Positions 22,135 through 33,711 of a stretch of 64,000 nt of DNA are shown piece after piece; position 1 is the stretch's first letter, and the number at the start of each line of letters is the position of its first letter. This DNA is from Sinotaia quadrata (lineage: Eukaryota; Mollusca; Gastropoda; Architaenioglossa; Viviparidae). Below the pieces are notes generated by a model. The model saw only the letters and a program-made list of their open reading frames with translations. It was not told the origin of the DNA and searched no databases. The position numbers and the translations under genes were made by a program. Location: contig CM054180.1 of assembly GCA_028829895.1 (NCBI GenBank), forward strand, positions 100,724,635-100,788,634. The letters run 5' to 3'.

Positions 22135-22554
22135 ATGAACTACTCTCACAATGCGGTTAAAAAAGAATTCGGTAAAGTTTCAACCTGCGGCACACATTGT
22201 CCTTCGCTTCCTAGCCCATGTCCATCAGTGCCATCAATCAGTCTTCGTTCACAAGTCATCACCAGTCACTCTTCTAAAGTAAGTCATCGTCAGTCATTCT
22301 TTAGTCACAAGTCATCATCAATCACTCTTCAAAAGCAAGTCATCGTAAGTCATTCTTTAGTCACAAGTCATCATCAATCACTCTTCAAAAGCAAGTCATC
22401 ATCAATCATTCTTCAAAAACAAAGTCATCATCAGTCACCCTTCAATCACAAGTCATCGTCAATCATTCTTCAAAAACAAAGTCATCATCAGTCACCCTTC
22501 AATCACAAGTCCTCATCGGTCATTCTTCGATCACAAATTATCTGTCTGCACTGA
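22135..22554 (+). CDS. Hypothetical Ser/His/Gln-rich frame spanning a minisatellite; doubtful
   Basis: An ATG-started frame of about 139 codons ends in TGA. Its first 40 codons or so are single-copy (a Cys/Pro/Ser-rich patch with CPSLPSPCPSVPS); the rest is encoded by the 28-29-base minisatellite. Because two units are about 57 bases, the frame returns every second unit and gives a 19-residue repeat such as SHHQSPFNHKSSS plus a hydrophobic IILQKQ. There is no signal peptide, no known domain and no identified promoter. It could be a low-complexity protein or chance. Confidence 0.12.
   Translation: MNYSHNAVKKEFGKVSTCGTHCPSLPSPCPSVPSISLRSQVITSHSSKVSHRQSFFSHKSSSITLQKQVIVSHSLVTSHHQSLFKSKSSSIILQKQSHHQSPFNHKSSSIILQKQSHHQSPFNHKSSSVILRSQIICLH
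22235..22535. repeat. 28-29-base minisatellite, about 10 copies in dimeric pattern
   Basis: The unit is AAGTCATCATCAATCACTCT plus TCAAAAGC. Alternating linkers (TTTAGTCAC or TCAATCAC against TCAAAAGCA or TCAAAAACAA) give a dimer of about 57 bases. Confidence 0.93.
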
Positions 22555-23389
22555 CGATGTGATATAAATATAGTCTGCATCAATCACATGTCGTCAACCA
22601 ACACTCCTCCTCAGAAGTCATGTCAACTAGTGATGGTACACTTACACTGCACAAGTCAAACGAATCATTGACCACCCGACTGACTAGATCAGTTCATTCT
22701 TATGAATGCAGATTATAAACAATTAAAATATCAGTTGAAGCCGAATATGCAGCAATTTTCATTTATCATCGTAGTGTGACGTCACCCACAACCGGAGGAA
22801 GCTAGCGTAAATGTGCCCGTAATCAAATGAACAGGTCTCACTTTCATTTCGTTTACTTTTATTTCCTATTTTTTTCTTGCTTTTCTGTTTCGAATGCTAT
22901 TTTCTGACTCCAAAAAGGAAGCCGAACCGCCATCACCGCCACTGAATGGGACGCTTCGAAATCATGTTTTGTTTTTGTTTTTTTCCTTCAAGTGAGATGT
23001 CTTCTGTTACTTCTAAATTTAATCGCCTGCCTAACCATGAGTCGCTTTGACAATGAATGTATTTCTTCCTTCTGCTTGCTAGCTTTCGGGTTATCATTTT
23101 TTTTTATAATTTAAATTAATTCTTAAAGGGATGGGGGAGGGGGAGAGGTTTGAGCCGGGAGCGTGGGCGGGAATGAATGAAGTGGAAATGAAGTATTCAC
23201 GCTAGATTTACATCAGGGGAGATTATCTCTGGCGGTGTCTCCAGCAGCTGTTAATTCATATTTAACTCTAATCTCACAGAAACGAGAGCTTTGTTTTAAA
23301 GGCTACAGACAAGTAGAAGTGGTCTTGTTTCGTGCGAAGACAATGACGCTTTGTGCCTTGTTCTGAAAATAAGTTTGTCTGAGAGTTGG
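22536..23389. other. Single-copy non-coding sequence
   Basis: Includes TGACGTCA at 22777-22784. No gene is supported. Confidence 0.5.
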
Positions 23390-23430
23390 AGACAATGTCA
23401 AAGTAAAATCGGGTTATAATCTTTTGAGCG
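23390..23430. repeat. Outlying copy of an eroded CACAGAGCTAAATC-type repeat
   Basis: GACAATGTCAAAGTAAAATC with GGGTTATAATC matches the phrase found four times at 24425-24700, on the far side of another array. Confidence 0.5.
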
Positions 23431-23524
23431 CAGACTGTTTTCATACAATTAAATAATTATAGCCATGTGCAGGGCAGCAGACATGAATCTGCCTTTACCT
23501 CACTGCTCAGTGTAGAAAATGCCA

Positions 23525-23696
23525 CAGTTAAATCAATGTATACATGTAGTCTGTACTGATGTTGTGATATAATATAGTCTATGTTGATTATGTGATGTTC
23601 ATATAGTGTATAATTGATGATGTGCTATACTAATAGTCATTACTAAAGATGCAATATACATATTGTTACTGATGATGTGAAATATATATAGAAGAT

Positions 23697-23728
<32 letters not shown>

Positions 23729-23729
23729 G

Positions 23730-23799
<70 letters not shown>

Positions 23800-24365
23800 C
23801 TAATAATGTGATATAGGTAATTGCCTATACTGATGATGTGATTTACATATAGTCTTTAGTGATGATTACATATTTGTATAGTCTATACAGATGATGTGAT
23901 ATAAGTATAGTCCGTACTGATGATATGATATACATATAGCGTGTAATTGATTAATGTGATATACATATAGTCTATACTGAAATTGTGATATACATATTGT
24001 CTGTACTGATGAAGTGATATTTGTGTAGTCTAAACTGATGATGTGGTATATGTTTAGTCTGTAATTGGTGATATACGTACAGTCTTTAATTGATAATGTT
24101 ATATACATGCAGTCTATACTGATGATGTGGTTGGTATACATATAGTCTTAAACTGATGGATGTACATGTAGTATGTAACTGATGATGGATATAATTTGGC
24201 CTGTAACTTATGACGGATATTTATTTGGTCTGAACCATATGACCAATATTTATTTTTGTCTATCACTGATGATGGATATTTATTTGGTCTATAAGTGATG
24301 ATGGATATTTATTTGGTCTATAACTGATAATGGATAATTATACATATACTCTGTAAGTGATTATA
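23525..24365. repeat. Degenerate ~30-36-base minisatellite split by a GATA tract
   Basis: The phrase GTCTATACTGATGATGTGAT plus ATACATATA recurs about 17 times with much divergence, before and after the GATA microsatellite. From about 24180 a second unit form takes over (GATGGATATTTATTTGGTCT plus ATAACT). Confidence 0.88.
23697..23799. repeat. (GATA)n microsatellite inside a minisatellite
   Basis: About 100 bases of AGAT with one GGTAG interruption at about 23729. It begins at GAAGATATAGATAG, sequence that belongs to the surrounding array. Confidence 0.97.
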
Positions 24366-24424
24366 ATATCGCATTTTTTATCGTTCTATGGTACTATAGC
24401 AGGGACAGTAACAAAGACGTAACT

Positions 24425-24700
24425 CAGGAGATAATTCTTTGAATGTAGACAATGTCACAAAGCTCTGCTTTGCTGTAATTAGTGTAATGTTTAACCAAAG
24501 ACATATCACAGAGCTAAATCTGACTCAGGTTTTATAAACATACAATGAAACAGACTTAAATCAAACTTTAGTTAGTCAAAATAGTTAAAGTCAAGCTATG
24601 TACAATTTGCGACAGCAGACATTGACCAAGGTTAAATCGGGTTAAGGTTTATACTATATACAGTGTCACAGAGCTAAATCCAGTAACGTCTTCGATATCG
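24425..24700. repeat. Eroded tandem array, phrase CACAGAGCTAAATC
   Basis: Related phrases (AATGTCACAAAGCTC, CATATCACAGAGCTAAATCT, ACATTGACCAAGGTTAAATC, AGTGTCACAGAGCTAAATCC), each followed by a GGTTTATA-like tail in the better copies, recur with a period of about 60-85 bases. Confidence 0.55.
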
Positions 24701-26176
24701 CTACAGACCTTCTGCAGACTGCAGCCATGCCAGAACCCTCGCTTGTTCTGGTGCCTGTCACTTGACGCCGCCTGAAGGTCGGTCCAAGATAAAAGAAGAA
24801 ACAAGTCTTCCTTCAGGAGAAAACTGAAGAAATGCTCTTTCATCCATCCCTGCTACAACTAGGACACAGTCAGACGGTTTGTCGATTACCTCCCCTTTTT
24901 TCTACTTTCTTTCTTTCGCCCGTCATTTTCCGACGTAGAAAAATGGTGCGTCGCGAATGTTAACTCCAGTCGACTTTCTGGTACCGTCTCGGCAGTCTAC
25001 TTTCTGTTTTGTCTTGGCTGGAAAGAATACTGCTTTTCTTACTGCGCACACTGTAGGTGTATTCTTCCACTTATTTTCCGCCTTCGTCCGTATGATATTA
25101 GAAACGAGGACCCGATGATGATATCATGAAATGTACCATTTTCATCTTCGTGGCGTGTGGAGACAGTGAACAATGCCACACAGTAGTCACACAACACACC
25201 GCTCTGAAATTTATTTTCAAGAAACAAATCGCGTTCGAGTCGCCAGACAGGTTGTCTACAATATTTGTTTTAGTTTGTAAAACATGTGCCTTTGCTTATT
25301 GTGTGCCAAAAGAATTTGAAAAAGTCTAATTTATAAAGCATTGACCTGCACAGATATTAAAACGAATATTTTATTGAGCCCAGAAACAAAACATTAGTGC
25401 TTAATTCTTTAGTCCCCTGAAGCTGTCGTAAGGGAGGTTAGCGTGACTGGGAACATTTGTGCCTAATGACGCTCTTTATGAGCTATTTAGAGTTGTTTCT
25501 CTTGTCATTTAGGTCGACAATAAAAGCAAGCTAATAATAGTTTTGTTTCCCAATTAGGCAAAGATTTGAAATAAAATAATGGCTGTTCCTTTCAGTCAAT
25601 GAGGCTCAGGCTGCAAGAAACTAAACAAAAATATAAATTGTTTGTTTCACAAACACACGTCACCCCATCACTGCCACCCACCCACCCACCCTAAAGCATT
25701 GTGTTGGACTTTGCTTTTAAATGAATTGCTGTGTCATTCGTTCTTTGAGGCTTCGCATCAAGAATCACAAGTTTGCTACTTCTCTTTTCTTTTCTTTTTG
25801 CTTTTGTGATTGAACAGTTTGCTGAGATGCGTGCGTTCTTGTGTTTGCTTGTTTGAATACATGTTTATTTCATTTCTATATTTGTTTTAACAATAGCGGT
25901 ATGATACGCAAGCGTTTTGCTCACTCAGAACTTATTTTTTAATATTAATATTTTTCTTTGTTGTTGCATGTTGGGGTTGTTCTTTTTTAAATAACGGTCG
26001 TTTGGTTAATCATTAGGTATACTTCTAACAAAATGTACTTGTCAGTCGATCTCACGTATTTTCAGGACTAGTTTAGAAATAAAACTAATAATAATTATAA
26101 TGCTGTTTGTTATGCTCATTGAAGATGAGTTAAAGAAACCAAACCATCACTAGAGACCTAAGTAACCTTAGATAGC
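24701..26176. other. Single-copy sequence without a supported gene
   Basis: Short frames on both strands (for example 24649-24843 minus and 25126-25329 plus) show no recognisable domain. Composition is ordinary AT-rich. Confidence 0.5.
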
Positions 26177-26198
26177 GGGGGGGGGGGGGCGGGGAGGG
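26177..26198 (+). other. G-quadruplex-capable G run
   Basis: Thirteen G, then CGGGG, A and GGG: enough grouped guanines for an intramolecular quadruplex on the plus strand. Confidence 0.7.
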
Positions 26199-26769
26199 TT
26201 CGATCAGTCGTTGAGAATGCGCTGCTGACCTCCCTGTGTTTTTCCTAAAGGCGCCGCAGAACAGTTATATTTTCCTTCAAGCTCAGATTGAATGCCACAC
26301 ACAACACTCTCGCACGTACAAACAAACGCACGCGCATGGCACGTTCATCTCTCGCGCTGCTTCCTGCATGCAAGCGGAACCCCCCGGCAAACACCAGACC
26401 GAAGACCCGCAGAAGCTGGATGGGCGACTTTCCGAGGAACAGAACCTCGTTTACCAGTTCCGCGGCCGAAGCAGACTGCTGCTCATCAGCCGTTGTTGCT
26501 TAGAACATTTTCCGCATGACAAAGTCCTCCTGGATTGAACGATATCAAATGGCTATGGCGACGAAACATGGTTCCTGTATGTTCGTGCTTTGCTGATAAT
26601 TTGTTTTCCTACTTAACGTTTGATTTACTTTATTTAAAAAGCAATTGGGGAAAAGTTTCTATTTTTCTTTCTCTGACTTAAGTTGTTTTTCTTTAGGTAG
26701 GCGGGGGGTGGAAGTGGTGATGGTGGTTGAGGAGGAAATATATTTAATGTTTGTATTTTTTATTGACTG
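26199..26769. other. GC-richer single-copy block then AT-rich sequence
   Basis: Around 26236-26538 all three plus frames are long and open. The best reads APQNSYIFLQAQIECHTQ near its start, preceded by TTTTTCCTAAAG, which resembles a splice acceptor. No domain is recognised and three-frame openness argues against real coding. Confidence 0.4.
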
Positions 26770-27180
26770 TTCCAGACTCTGTCATCTTACTATGGCGATT
26801 GTCACAATAACAAGTCCTTTTTGTTCCCTGTTCCAAAGTCTGCCATCTTCTTTTGGTGGTTGTCATTATAATAACGGCTCCTTTTTGTTCACTGTCCCAG
26901 AGTATGTCATCATTCTCTGGTAGTTGTCATTATAATAACGGCTCCTTTTTGTTCAATGTCCCAGACTATGTCATCATTCTCTGGTAGTTGTCATTATAAT
27001 GAGTCCTTGCTCAATGTCCCAGGGTCTGTCATTCTCTGGTAGTTGTCATTATAATGAGTCCTTGCTCAATGTCCCAAGGTCTTTCATCATTCTCTGGTAG
27101 TTGTCATTATAATGAGTCCTTGCTCAATGTCCCTAGGTCTGTCGTCTTCCTCTAGTGGTTGTCGTTATATATAAAGTCAG
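26770..27180. repeat. 55-64-base minisatellite, about 6-7 copies
   Basis: TGGTAGTTGTCATTATAAT returns at about 26857, 26921, 26985, 27040, 27098 and 27156. Spacings are 64, 64, 55, 58 and 58. AATAACGGCTCC in early copies becomes AATGAGTCC later, so two unit subtypes occupy separate halves. Confidence 0.94.
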
Positions 27181-28308
27181 TTCTCGTCATGAAGAGATTG
27201 CAGATTTACACGTAAATGCCCGCAGTGTATCGAATGCTTCCTTTCCTCTACAATGCATTAAAATTTTGTGACGTTTTCCTATTGGGCGACGGGCTTGGCC
27301 ATGTAAATGTTGTTTTAGTAATGGCTTGTGTCTGAGAGTATGTACACAAATAATGACAGAAAGAAAAGAGGTCGTCAGTCTGACTAACTGCATTGGGTCT
27401 GTTTAATAAATATTATTTACACATCTTTTCCTTCTTTTAAAAAAAAAAAAATGTTAGAAGAAAAGCCTTGATGGTATAATACAACAATTAATTTAGATTG
27501 CACTACGCACCACACGACTCCCGATACTCATGTAAATCGAAACAATTCGGCATATATAGGATTCCTTCGAACGTAAGTTAGTGTTATATTTGACTGACTA
27601 CTGCACGCACTTGCCCCCACCCCTATATTTGACTGACTACTGCACGCACTTGCCCCCACCCCTCTCCCCTTTCCGAATCAGTGTGCGGCCATATGGAGTT
27701 GGGGGGGGGGCTTATAAATGATTTTCAACTTCTAACTCATGCCTTCACCCACCCACCCCTACCCCAACTATGGCTCTATATCTCAGATCATAAAATTTCT
27801 CTCGGCTTTGGCGCCCTTCAGCAACATCAGGGATTGCTGGAAGCGACCGTAAAATTCAGTGCAATGGAAAAAATATTTAATTATCTCTCTAATGCCAACC
27901 ACAAGCAGAGGGACATAATCTGTGGAATCTGACTGCTATGCAGCAATGCTGCAGACAGGAATTTATCAAAAAGCAATCAAGTGTGGATATTTCCTTCATT
28001 TTCAGTCTTGCTATCGTTCCAGTTCTATGAGCATCAGAGTAGATGTGAGCAAACTGAACACAGAATGAGATTTGCGAAAATCAGACCGTTGGGATAAAAA
28101 GAGAAAATATATCTTTCCAAAATGTTACTGCTATAAAACTAAAATTAATAGTGCAGAAGAAAACCCGTTTCTCATATGTCCCTCTAATTAACTTTAACAA
28201 GCCACAAGGATTTAAAGGGAGAGCTTCGTGTGTCAGTCAAAATATTTAAACAGAAAAGACAAGTCGACCAGGAAGCCGAATTTAAGCACTTAACTGAACC
28301 AGGTTATG
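27181..28308. other. Single-copy sequence with a short duplication
   Basis: A 39-base duplication lies at 27585-27663 and a run of 10 G at 27701-27710. A frame at 27681-27932 crosses that run and has no recognisable domain. Confidence 0.5.
27585..27663. repeat. 39-base tandem duplication, 2 copies
   Basis: TATATTTGACTGACTACTGC begins at 27585 and 27624. The copies are identical through GCACTTGCCCCCACCCC. Confidence 0.97.
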
Positions 28309-28482
28309 CATTATTATTATTATTGTTGTTGTTGATGATGATGTTGTTGTTGTTGTTGATGATGTTGTTGTTGTTGTTGTTGATGATGTTGTTGTTGTTG
28401 TTGTTGTTGTTGATGATATTATTATTATTATTATTATTATTATTGTTGTTGTTGTTGTTGTTGTTGTTGATGATGATGATGA

Positions 28483-28531
<49 letters not shown>
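28309..28531. repeat. (TTA/TTG/ATG)n trinucleotide compound tract
   Basis: Blocks of TTA, TTG and ATG (GATGATG) alternate over about 220 bases. The resulting poly-Leu (plus) and poly-Asn (minus) frames are not accepted as genes. Confidence 0.97.
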
Positions 28532-29784
28532 GGATTGCAATATATTAAATACTTTCTAAAAATGAAAATCTATGATCAAGCGCAGCTCAAATGAGCCTAA
28601 GATCAAGGTACAACCATTGCTCGTTTATTGAGCACATAATGAGCCCTAGTTAAAGGTATATCAGTTGCTTGTTCTTTTTTTTTAACACTTAATGAGCACT
28701 ACTCTTTGTTTATTAATTTCGCAAAGGCATGACCCCAGACGTAAGCACCCATACATATCTTATTAAGAAATAATTCTGAAGCAGTTTCAATCACATTTGA
28801 TGAAGAAGTTTCTCTATGGTTGTCCTAACAGTCCATAATTTTATTCTACACTATGGTGGTCCTAACAGTCCATAATTTTATTCTACAATATCGGTTAAAG
28901 ATCTACAGATGATCAAACAGGTTCCTGTTAAATAGAAGCGCAGTTTCTTTGATTCAATGGTATACTGTTGTACCAATGTCACTCCCGTAACGTTTTTAAC
29001 CACGACAATGATGTTTGCTGTCTGTCTGTGTTTGTTTCCGTCTCAGTCTGTCAATGTTGATGTCTTTGTCTCTCTTTGTGACTTCATCTTTCATCTGTTT
29101 TTATTGAATATATGTAACCCGAGAGTCTCATAAGTAGCTTAACATTAGGCTTAAAGGTAGTCTTTGTCACTCTCTATTTATCTCTTTCTCTCTCTCGCTC
29201 ACTTGCTCTCTCTCCTTGTCTGTGACTTTCTCTTCCATTTGATAAGTCTGACATTCGACATAAGTAGCTGAATATTGAGCATTCTGAGGTAGTCATTAGA
29301 CGAGTAGCTTGTCTTAAGACATGAAATCTGAATTAACATGTTAATGATGATGTTAGACATACATAATCGGACTTAGATATGTAATTGATTAACCTTAAAA
29401 CACATTTATTTAACAAAGTATTGGACATATTTAACTAGACATTAACTTGTGGATATTTCATTAATTAAAGAGTGAGTCGGGAAAATCCTTTGACTCACAA
29501 CTATGTACAGTCAGTACGGGTTAGTTATTTTACTGCAGCTAAAAAAATATTAATTAATTAATTAATATATTAACAAATAAATTAAACCTCTTCCATTCCA
29601 ACACACTTTTGCGGGAACCATAGTAGCGTTGTCACTGTTTCAATGAGATACTGTTTTTTTTTCTGTTTCATGTAATTTTAATTGTATTTATTCTCCATGG
29701 AGAGAAGAAAAAGGAACCATCAACCAATCAAGGCCAATTAATATACTATTAACTGGTTCAGCAACAGATTCCGTACCGTCAGCT
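28532..29784. other. Single-copy AT-rich sequence with weak repeats
   Basis: Holds a 37-base duplication at 28814-28887, a TC-rich patch at about 29160-29225, possible very eroded repeats with CATAAGTAGCT (29130, 29260) and a (TTAA)n patch at about 29551-29575. Confidence 0.5.
28814..28887. repeat. 37-base tandem duplication, 2 copies
   Basis: CTATGGTTGTCCTAACAGTC begins at 28814 and recurs at 28851 with one change. Both are followed by CATAATTTTATTCTACA. Confidence 0.95.
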
Positions 29785-30100
29785 TAGCAGCTGAACTAGA
29801 TCCAAGTGAGTCTTAAGCTTTAGTGATGTCTCCATAGAGCTAGAACTGAGATCTAAGTCAGTCTTTCGAGCATTAGTAACATATGTACCGAGAGCGCTAG
29901 ACTAAGTCGTCTCCAGTGGTTTAGTAGTGCCCGATTAGAGCTAGATCTAAGTCAGTCTTCAGAGATTTAGTAATGGCAGTATAGAATTAGATCTAATACG
30001 TCTGTATAAAGTTAGAAAACTGGGCCAGCCTTTAGAGCTTTAGCAACAACTGTATAAAACTAGATCTAAGAAATCTCTTCAGAGCTAGAAAATTAAACCA
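29785..30100. repeat. Old degenerate array, ~60 bases, phrase AGATCTAAGTCAGTCTTCAG
   Basis: Eroded copies of a phrase containing GAGCTAGATCTAAGTCAGTC and a TTTAGTAATG-like tail are seen about five times. Confidence 0.65.
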
Positions 30101-30104
30101 GCAA

Positions 30105-30555
30105 TTGGACTTCATAACAACACATTGTTTACTTCAAAACAACACATTACGGTTTACTTCATAACAACACATTGTTTACTTCAAAACAACACATAACATT
30201 TACTTCATAACAACACATTGTTTACTTCAAAACAACACATAACATTTACTTCATAACAACACATTGTTCACTTCAAAACAACAAATAACATTTACTTCAT
30301 AACAACACATCACAGTTTACTTCATAGCAACATTTTTCACTTTAATTCAAGCCATCACTTTACACTTTACTTCATTACAACCTTTTACACATTATTGCTA
30401 ACGCTTTACAGCTTACTTCAAAAAAGTCTTTACAGTTTACTTCAAAACAACATTTTAATTTCAATTCAAGCATCTCTTTACCGTTTGCTTCTTAGCCAAA
30501 CTGTACACTTTACTTTAGATGAACGCTTTACAGTTTGCTTGCAAGCCACGCTTGC
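30105..30555. repeat. Alternating 22/24-base minisatellite with eroded right side
   Basis: TTTACTTCAAAACAACACAT alternates with TTTACTTCATAACAACACAT up to about 30335, giving a dimer of about 46 bases. To the right, eroded copies (CTTTACAGTTTACTTC) continue to about 30550. Confidence 0.92.
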
Positions 30556-30874
30556 GATATGTTGTCATAAAATAAGTGGCTTTTTGTATGGTTGTAAAAG
30601 AAAGCGTATATAATTTTTCTGAGTTGGTTTTAACGTTGTTCTTTGCTCCTTCAATTTTTTTAAAATAACAATATTTAATACTTACCTGTGAATAAAACGT
30701 GCAGAAAGCAATAAACATGATTCTAAGTCGAAATTTTTTTCGGAAATAATCTTTCGAATATAAAACTAACAGAGTTTCAAATTCTGCTTGAGCAAGTTCA
30801 AGAGTCTTGAACTTGTGAACGGCGCAGAAAAGATCCGCTTACAACCATTTTTGAGTGATAGAACAATCGAGAGA

Positions 30875-31050
30875 GAGAGAGGGAAAACAGACAGAGGCTA
30901 AAGCTAGTGAGAGACTGACATACAGAGGCTAAAGCTAAAGACAGACAGACAGAGGCTAAAGCTAGCGACAGACAGAGGCTAAAGCTAGACACAGACAGAG
31001 GCTAAAGCTAGAGACAGACAGAGGCTAAAGCTAGAGAGAGAGACAGAGAG
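30875..31050. repeat. ~23-base minisatellite, about 6 copies
   Basis: GACAGACAGAGGCTAAAGCT followed by AGA repeats, with slight length changes (GTGAGAGACTGACATAC in the first linker). GAGA simple sequence flanks it. Confidence 0.93.
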
Positions 31051-31417
31051 AGGAGGAAAAAGAAGGGAGATGTTAGAGCAAACACACAGTAAGTGTTAAT
31101 CAAATCTACGAACATAGCAACAGTTCATCGAAACCTTATCATATAAAATGACTTTAATTTTAAATTTAAATATTTTGTTTCTGAAGACATATTCCTATAT
31201 GGAAAAATAAAGAGATATCGTGTTTATGGGTTCTTTTTTTTAGTTGCTCCTTTCTCTTTGGTGGGGGTGATATTTGTATGTATGTATAAAAATTTCATCG
31301 ACAAAATATGAAAAAGGTTTGTATTAGCATATTCTCAGCATCTTCCTTCTGAAGCAAGAACGATTTAAGAAAATTAGCAAAATATAGTAGACAACAATAA
31401 AAAGACGTGGAGTGGAC
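31051..31417. other. AT-rich non-coding sequence
   Basis: Nothing distinctive seen. Confidence 0.5.
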
Positions 31418-31560
31418 ACATTTCATTTACTGGATCATAAACCACTAATTATTTGTTTTTCATTGAATGGATACCAAATCACTAATTAATTGCTTTTTCA
31501 TTTACTGGATCACAAATAACTAATTATTTTGCTTTTTCAATGAAATGATCACAAAACTAA
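31418..31560. repeat. ~45-base minisatellite, about 3 copies
   Basis: TTCATTTACTGGATCATAAA, CACTAATTA and TTTGTTTTTC blocks recur three times, with a partial fourth. Divergence is moderate. Confidence 0.88.
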
Positions 31561-31729
31561 ATAATATAAAAGAAAGAAATGAGGTGGGTTATTTTGTTTT
31601 AACGAGTGACTGATATATCTTGATGATAAGATGTAAAAACAAGCAAACATATAAACAGACAAATTTACTAAGCGGTAAACAAACAAATCAGCAAAAAAAG
31701 AACAAGCCAGATTTGAAGAATGAAGAGAT

Positions 31730-31938
<209 letters not shown>

Positions 31939-33098
31939 TAAAAACGCTGTAAAAAGGAATACTTAATTGCGGTGATTGATTCTTTTCTGATCGCTCAAGA
32001 GCAAACATGCGAACAACAACATACTTCATCACAACAACACACTTAATCATAACACCCAAGACATTGGTGAAGATTTCAACTAATCATACACCCCAGAAAG
32101 ATAAATTGTCAGTTAACGCGCAAGGGAAGACTGGATGACAGCTCTTACTTCTCTCTGGTATTTTTTATAATTTAAGCACATATTTTATTTAAAAACTGAC
32201 CTGACGAGAATTGTATTGATCCTATGTTTTATTTAAAAACTCTCTTTGTATTTAATTTAAGCATTTCTTCAGGCCATACCGCTTTGTGTATGGTTGTTTC
32301 TAGCCGGCATTAATAATTTATATTTTCAATTTTCGTTTTATTTTCTTCCTTCCACGATTCCTCTTTTACTTTGTTTTCATTTAGCCTACTCTTCCTTTTA
32401 TTTTTTAAAGCATTTATTACCCAGCTGGGGTGAATGACATGCCGTCTTGTGCTCACATTTCGTTCCTGGCTCCCCGAAGCAAAGGTTTCGCTGCCAGAAA
32501 CAATCGTTTTTAAGTGGAATCAAAGAATGTCTTGTGTTCTTGAATCCGTTAACTTTTTGCCCGTTGTTTATCGTTTTTCTGTTTTGCAGTTTTGACGGGC
32601 TCGCGCGCGATCGATATAGAGAGCCTTCTAGGAGGGGAGATTACTCTTATAGCACGCTGAATTTGCTTGCCTAAGATCTCGTTACTGGGAGTGATCGGGA
32701 GCTGGACGGTCTCTTAACTAACTGTTTTCTCACTCGGGTGATTTCCCCAGGATGCGTTTTATTATCACGACTGTTGAGAGGATAATGGGGTAAGGGGCTC
32801 AAATGCCGGGGGCGAGGCGATTAAAAGAAAAAGAACTATGGTGTATTATATTAAGCATGCAACTGTATAGATGGCAAATTAGTTTAGGGATGTTATTCAC
32901 TAATAATGAGGAATGGCTTTTGTAATTGTGAGCATGCGTGTGCCGATTGTTGGCACCACGTGATCAGTGTGTCATAACAAAAGAAGGAGCTAATGCCATA
33001 CAAAGTGTTTCCCCATTAGGGTCTACCAGTACACGTTACACATTTGCTTTTGTCCTTGAACGAAATCATGAATAAAGAGGCCCCTGTTCTAGAGACGT
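31939..33098. other. Single-copy sequence without a supported gene
   Basis: Somewhat higher CpG near 32590-32640 (GGGCTCGCGCGCGATCGATA). Frames there are short and lack recognisable domains. Confidence 0.5.
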
Positions 33099-33325
33099 GT
33101 CAGCAGTGATGACACTGAGCCAGCTGCTAGAAAGTCTGAGGTAAAATCTTCACCTAAGTCAGCAGTGATGACGTTGAACAAGCTGCTAGGATTATTCTTG
33201 ATGAGTTTGCACAGAAATGTGAGGTAAAATCTTCACTTAAGTCAGCAGTGATGACGTTGAACAAGCTTCTGTGATTAGTGATGATGCGTTTGCACAGAAA
33301 TGTGAGGTAAAATAGTCACTTATGG
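33099..33325. repeat. 59-83-base minisatellite, 3 copies
   Basis: GTCAGCAGTGATGACGTTGA begins at 33099 (with ACACTGA), 33158 and 33241. All copies carry GAGGTAAAATCTTCACYTAA. The first lacks a roughly 24-base segment (TTGATGAGTTTGCACAG) present in the others. Confidence 0.93.
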
Positions 33326-33620
33326 AAGCAGAGCGAAAAGTTAATATTTGTTTTTCTACAAGTTGTGCCTCACTTTTGCGGTCGGTCACTATGGGACTTG
33401 AAAGCATCGACGCCATTAAACGAAAATGTGAGTGTAGAAATTGTGCTGCAAATAATACACATTCATGATAATTATTTCTTACGTAGGGTTTTATTATTAT
33501 TATTATTATTATTGTGACGTATATATATGAAATGCAGGAGACGAAGGCAGGAAAAGAATAAAGTGGTGTGTTCATTAATTCCTCCCTTACTTGCTGAAGA
33601 ACTTAACCCAGTTTCCAGGT

Positions 33621-33697
<77 letters not shown>

Positions 33698-33706
33698 ACA
33701 CACACT
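33621..33706. repeat. (CA)n microsatellite just upstream of a possible exon
   Basis: About 80 bases of CA with two CCA interruptions. On minus it yields a Val-Cys frame that is not accepted. Confidence 0.97.
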
Positions 33707-33711
33707 TTCAG

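Noticed and set aside
26191..26225. GGGTTCGATCAG as a tRNA B box
   Set aside because: No matching A box at the right distance and no acceptor stem; not a tRNA gene.
26236..26538. GC-richer block with three open plus frames as an exon
   Set aside because: All three frames are open together, which reflects base composition rather than coding; no domain recognised.
28230..28559. Poly-Leu (plus) and poly-Asn (minus) proteins
   Set aside because: Translation of a TTA/TTG/ATG triplet tract.
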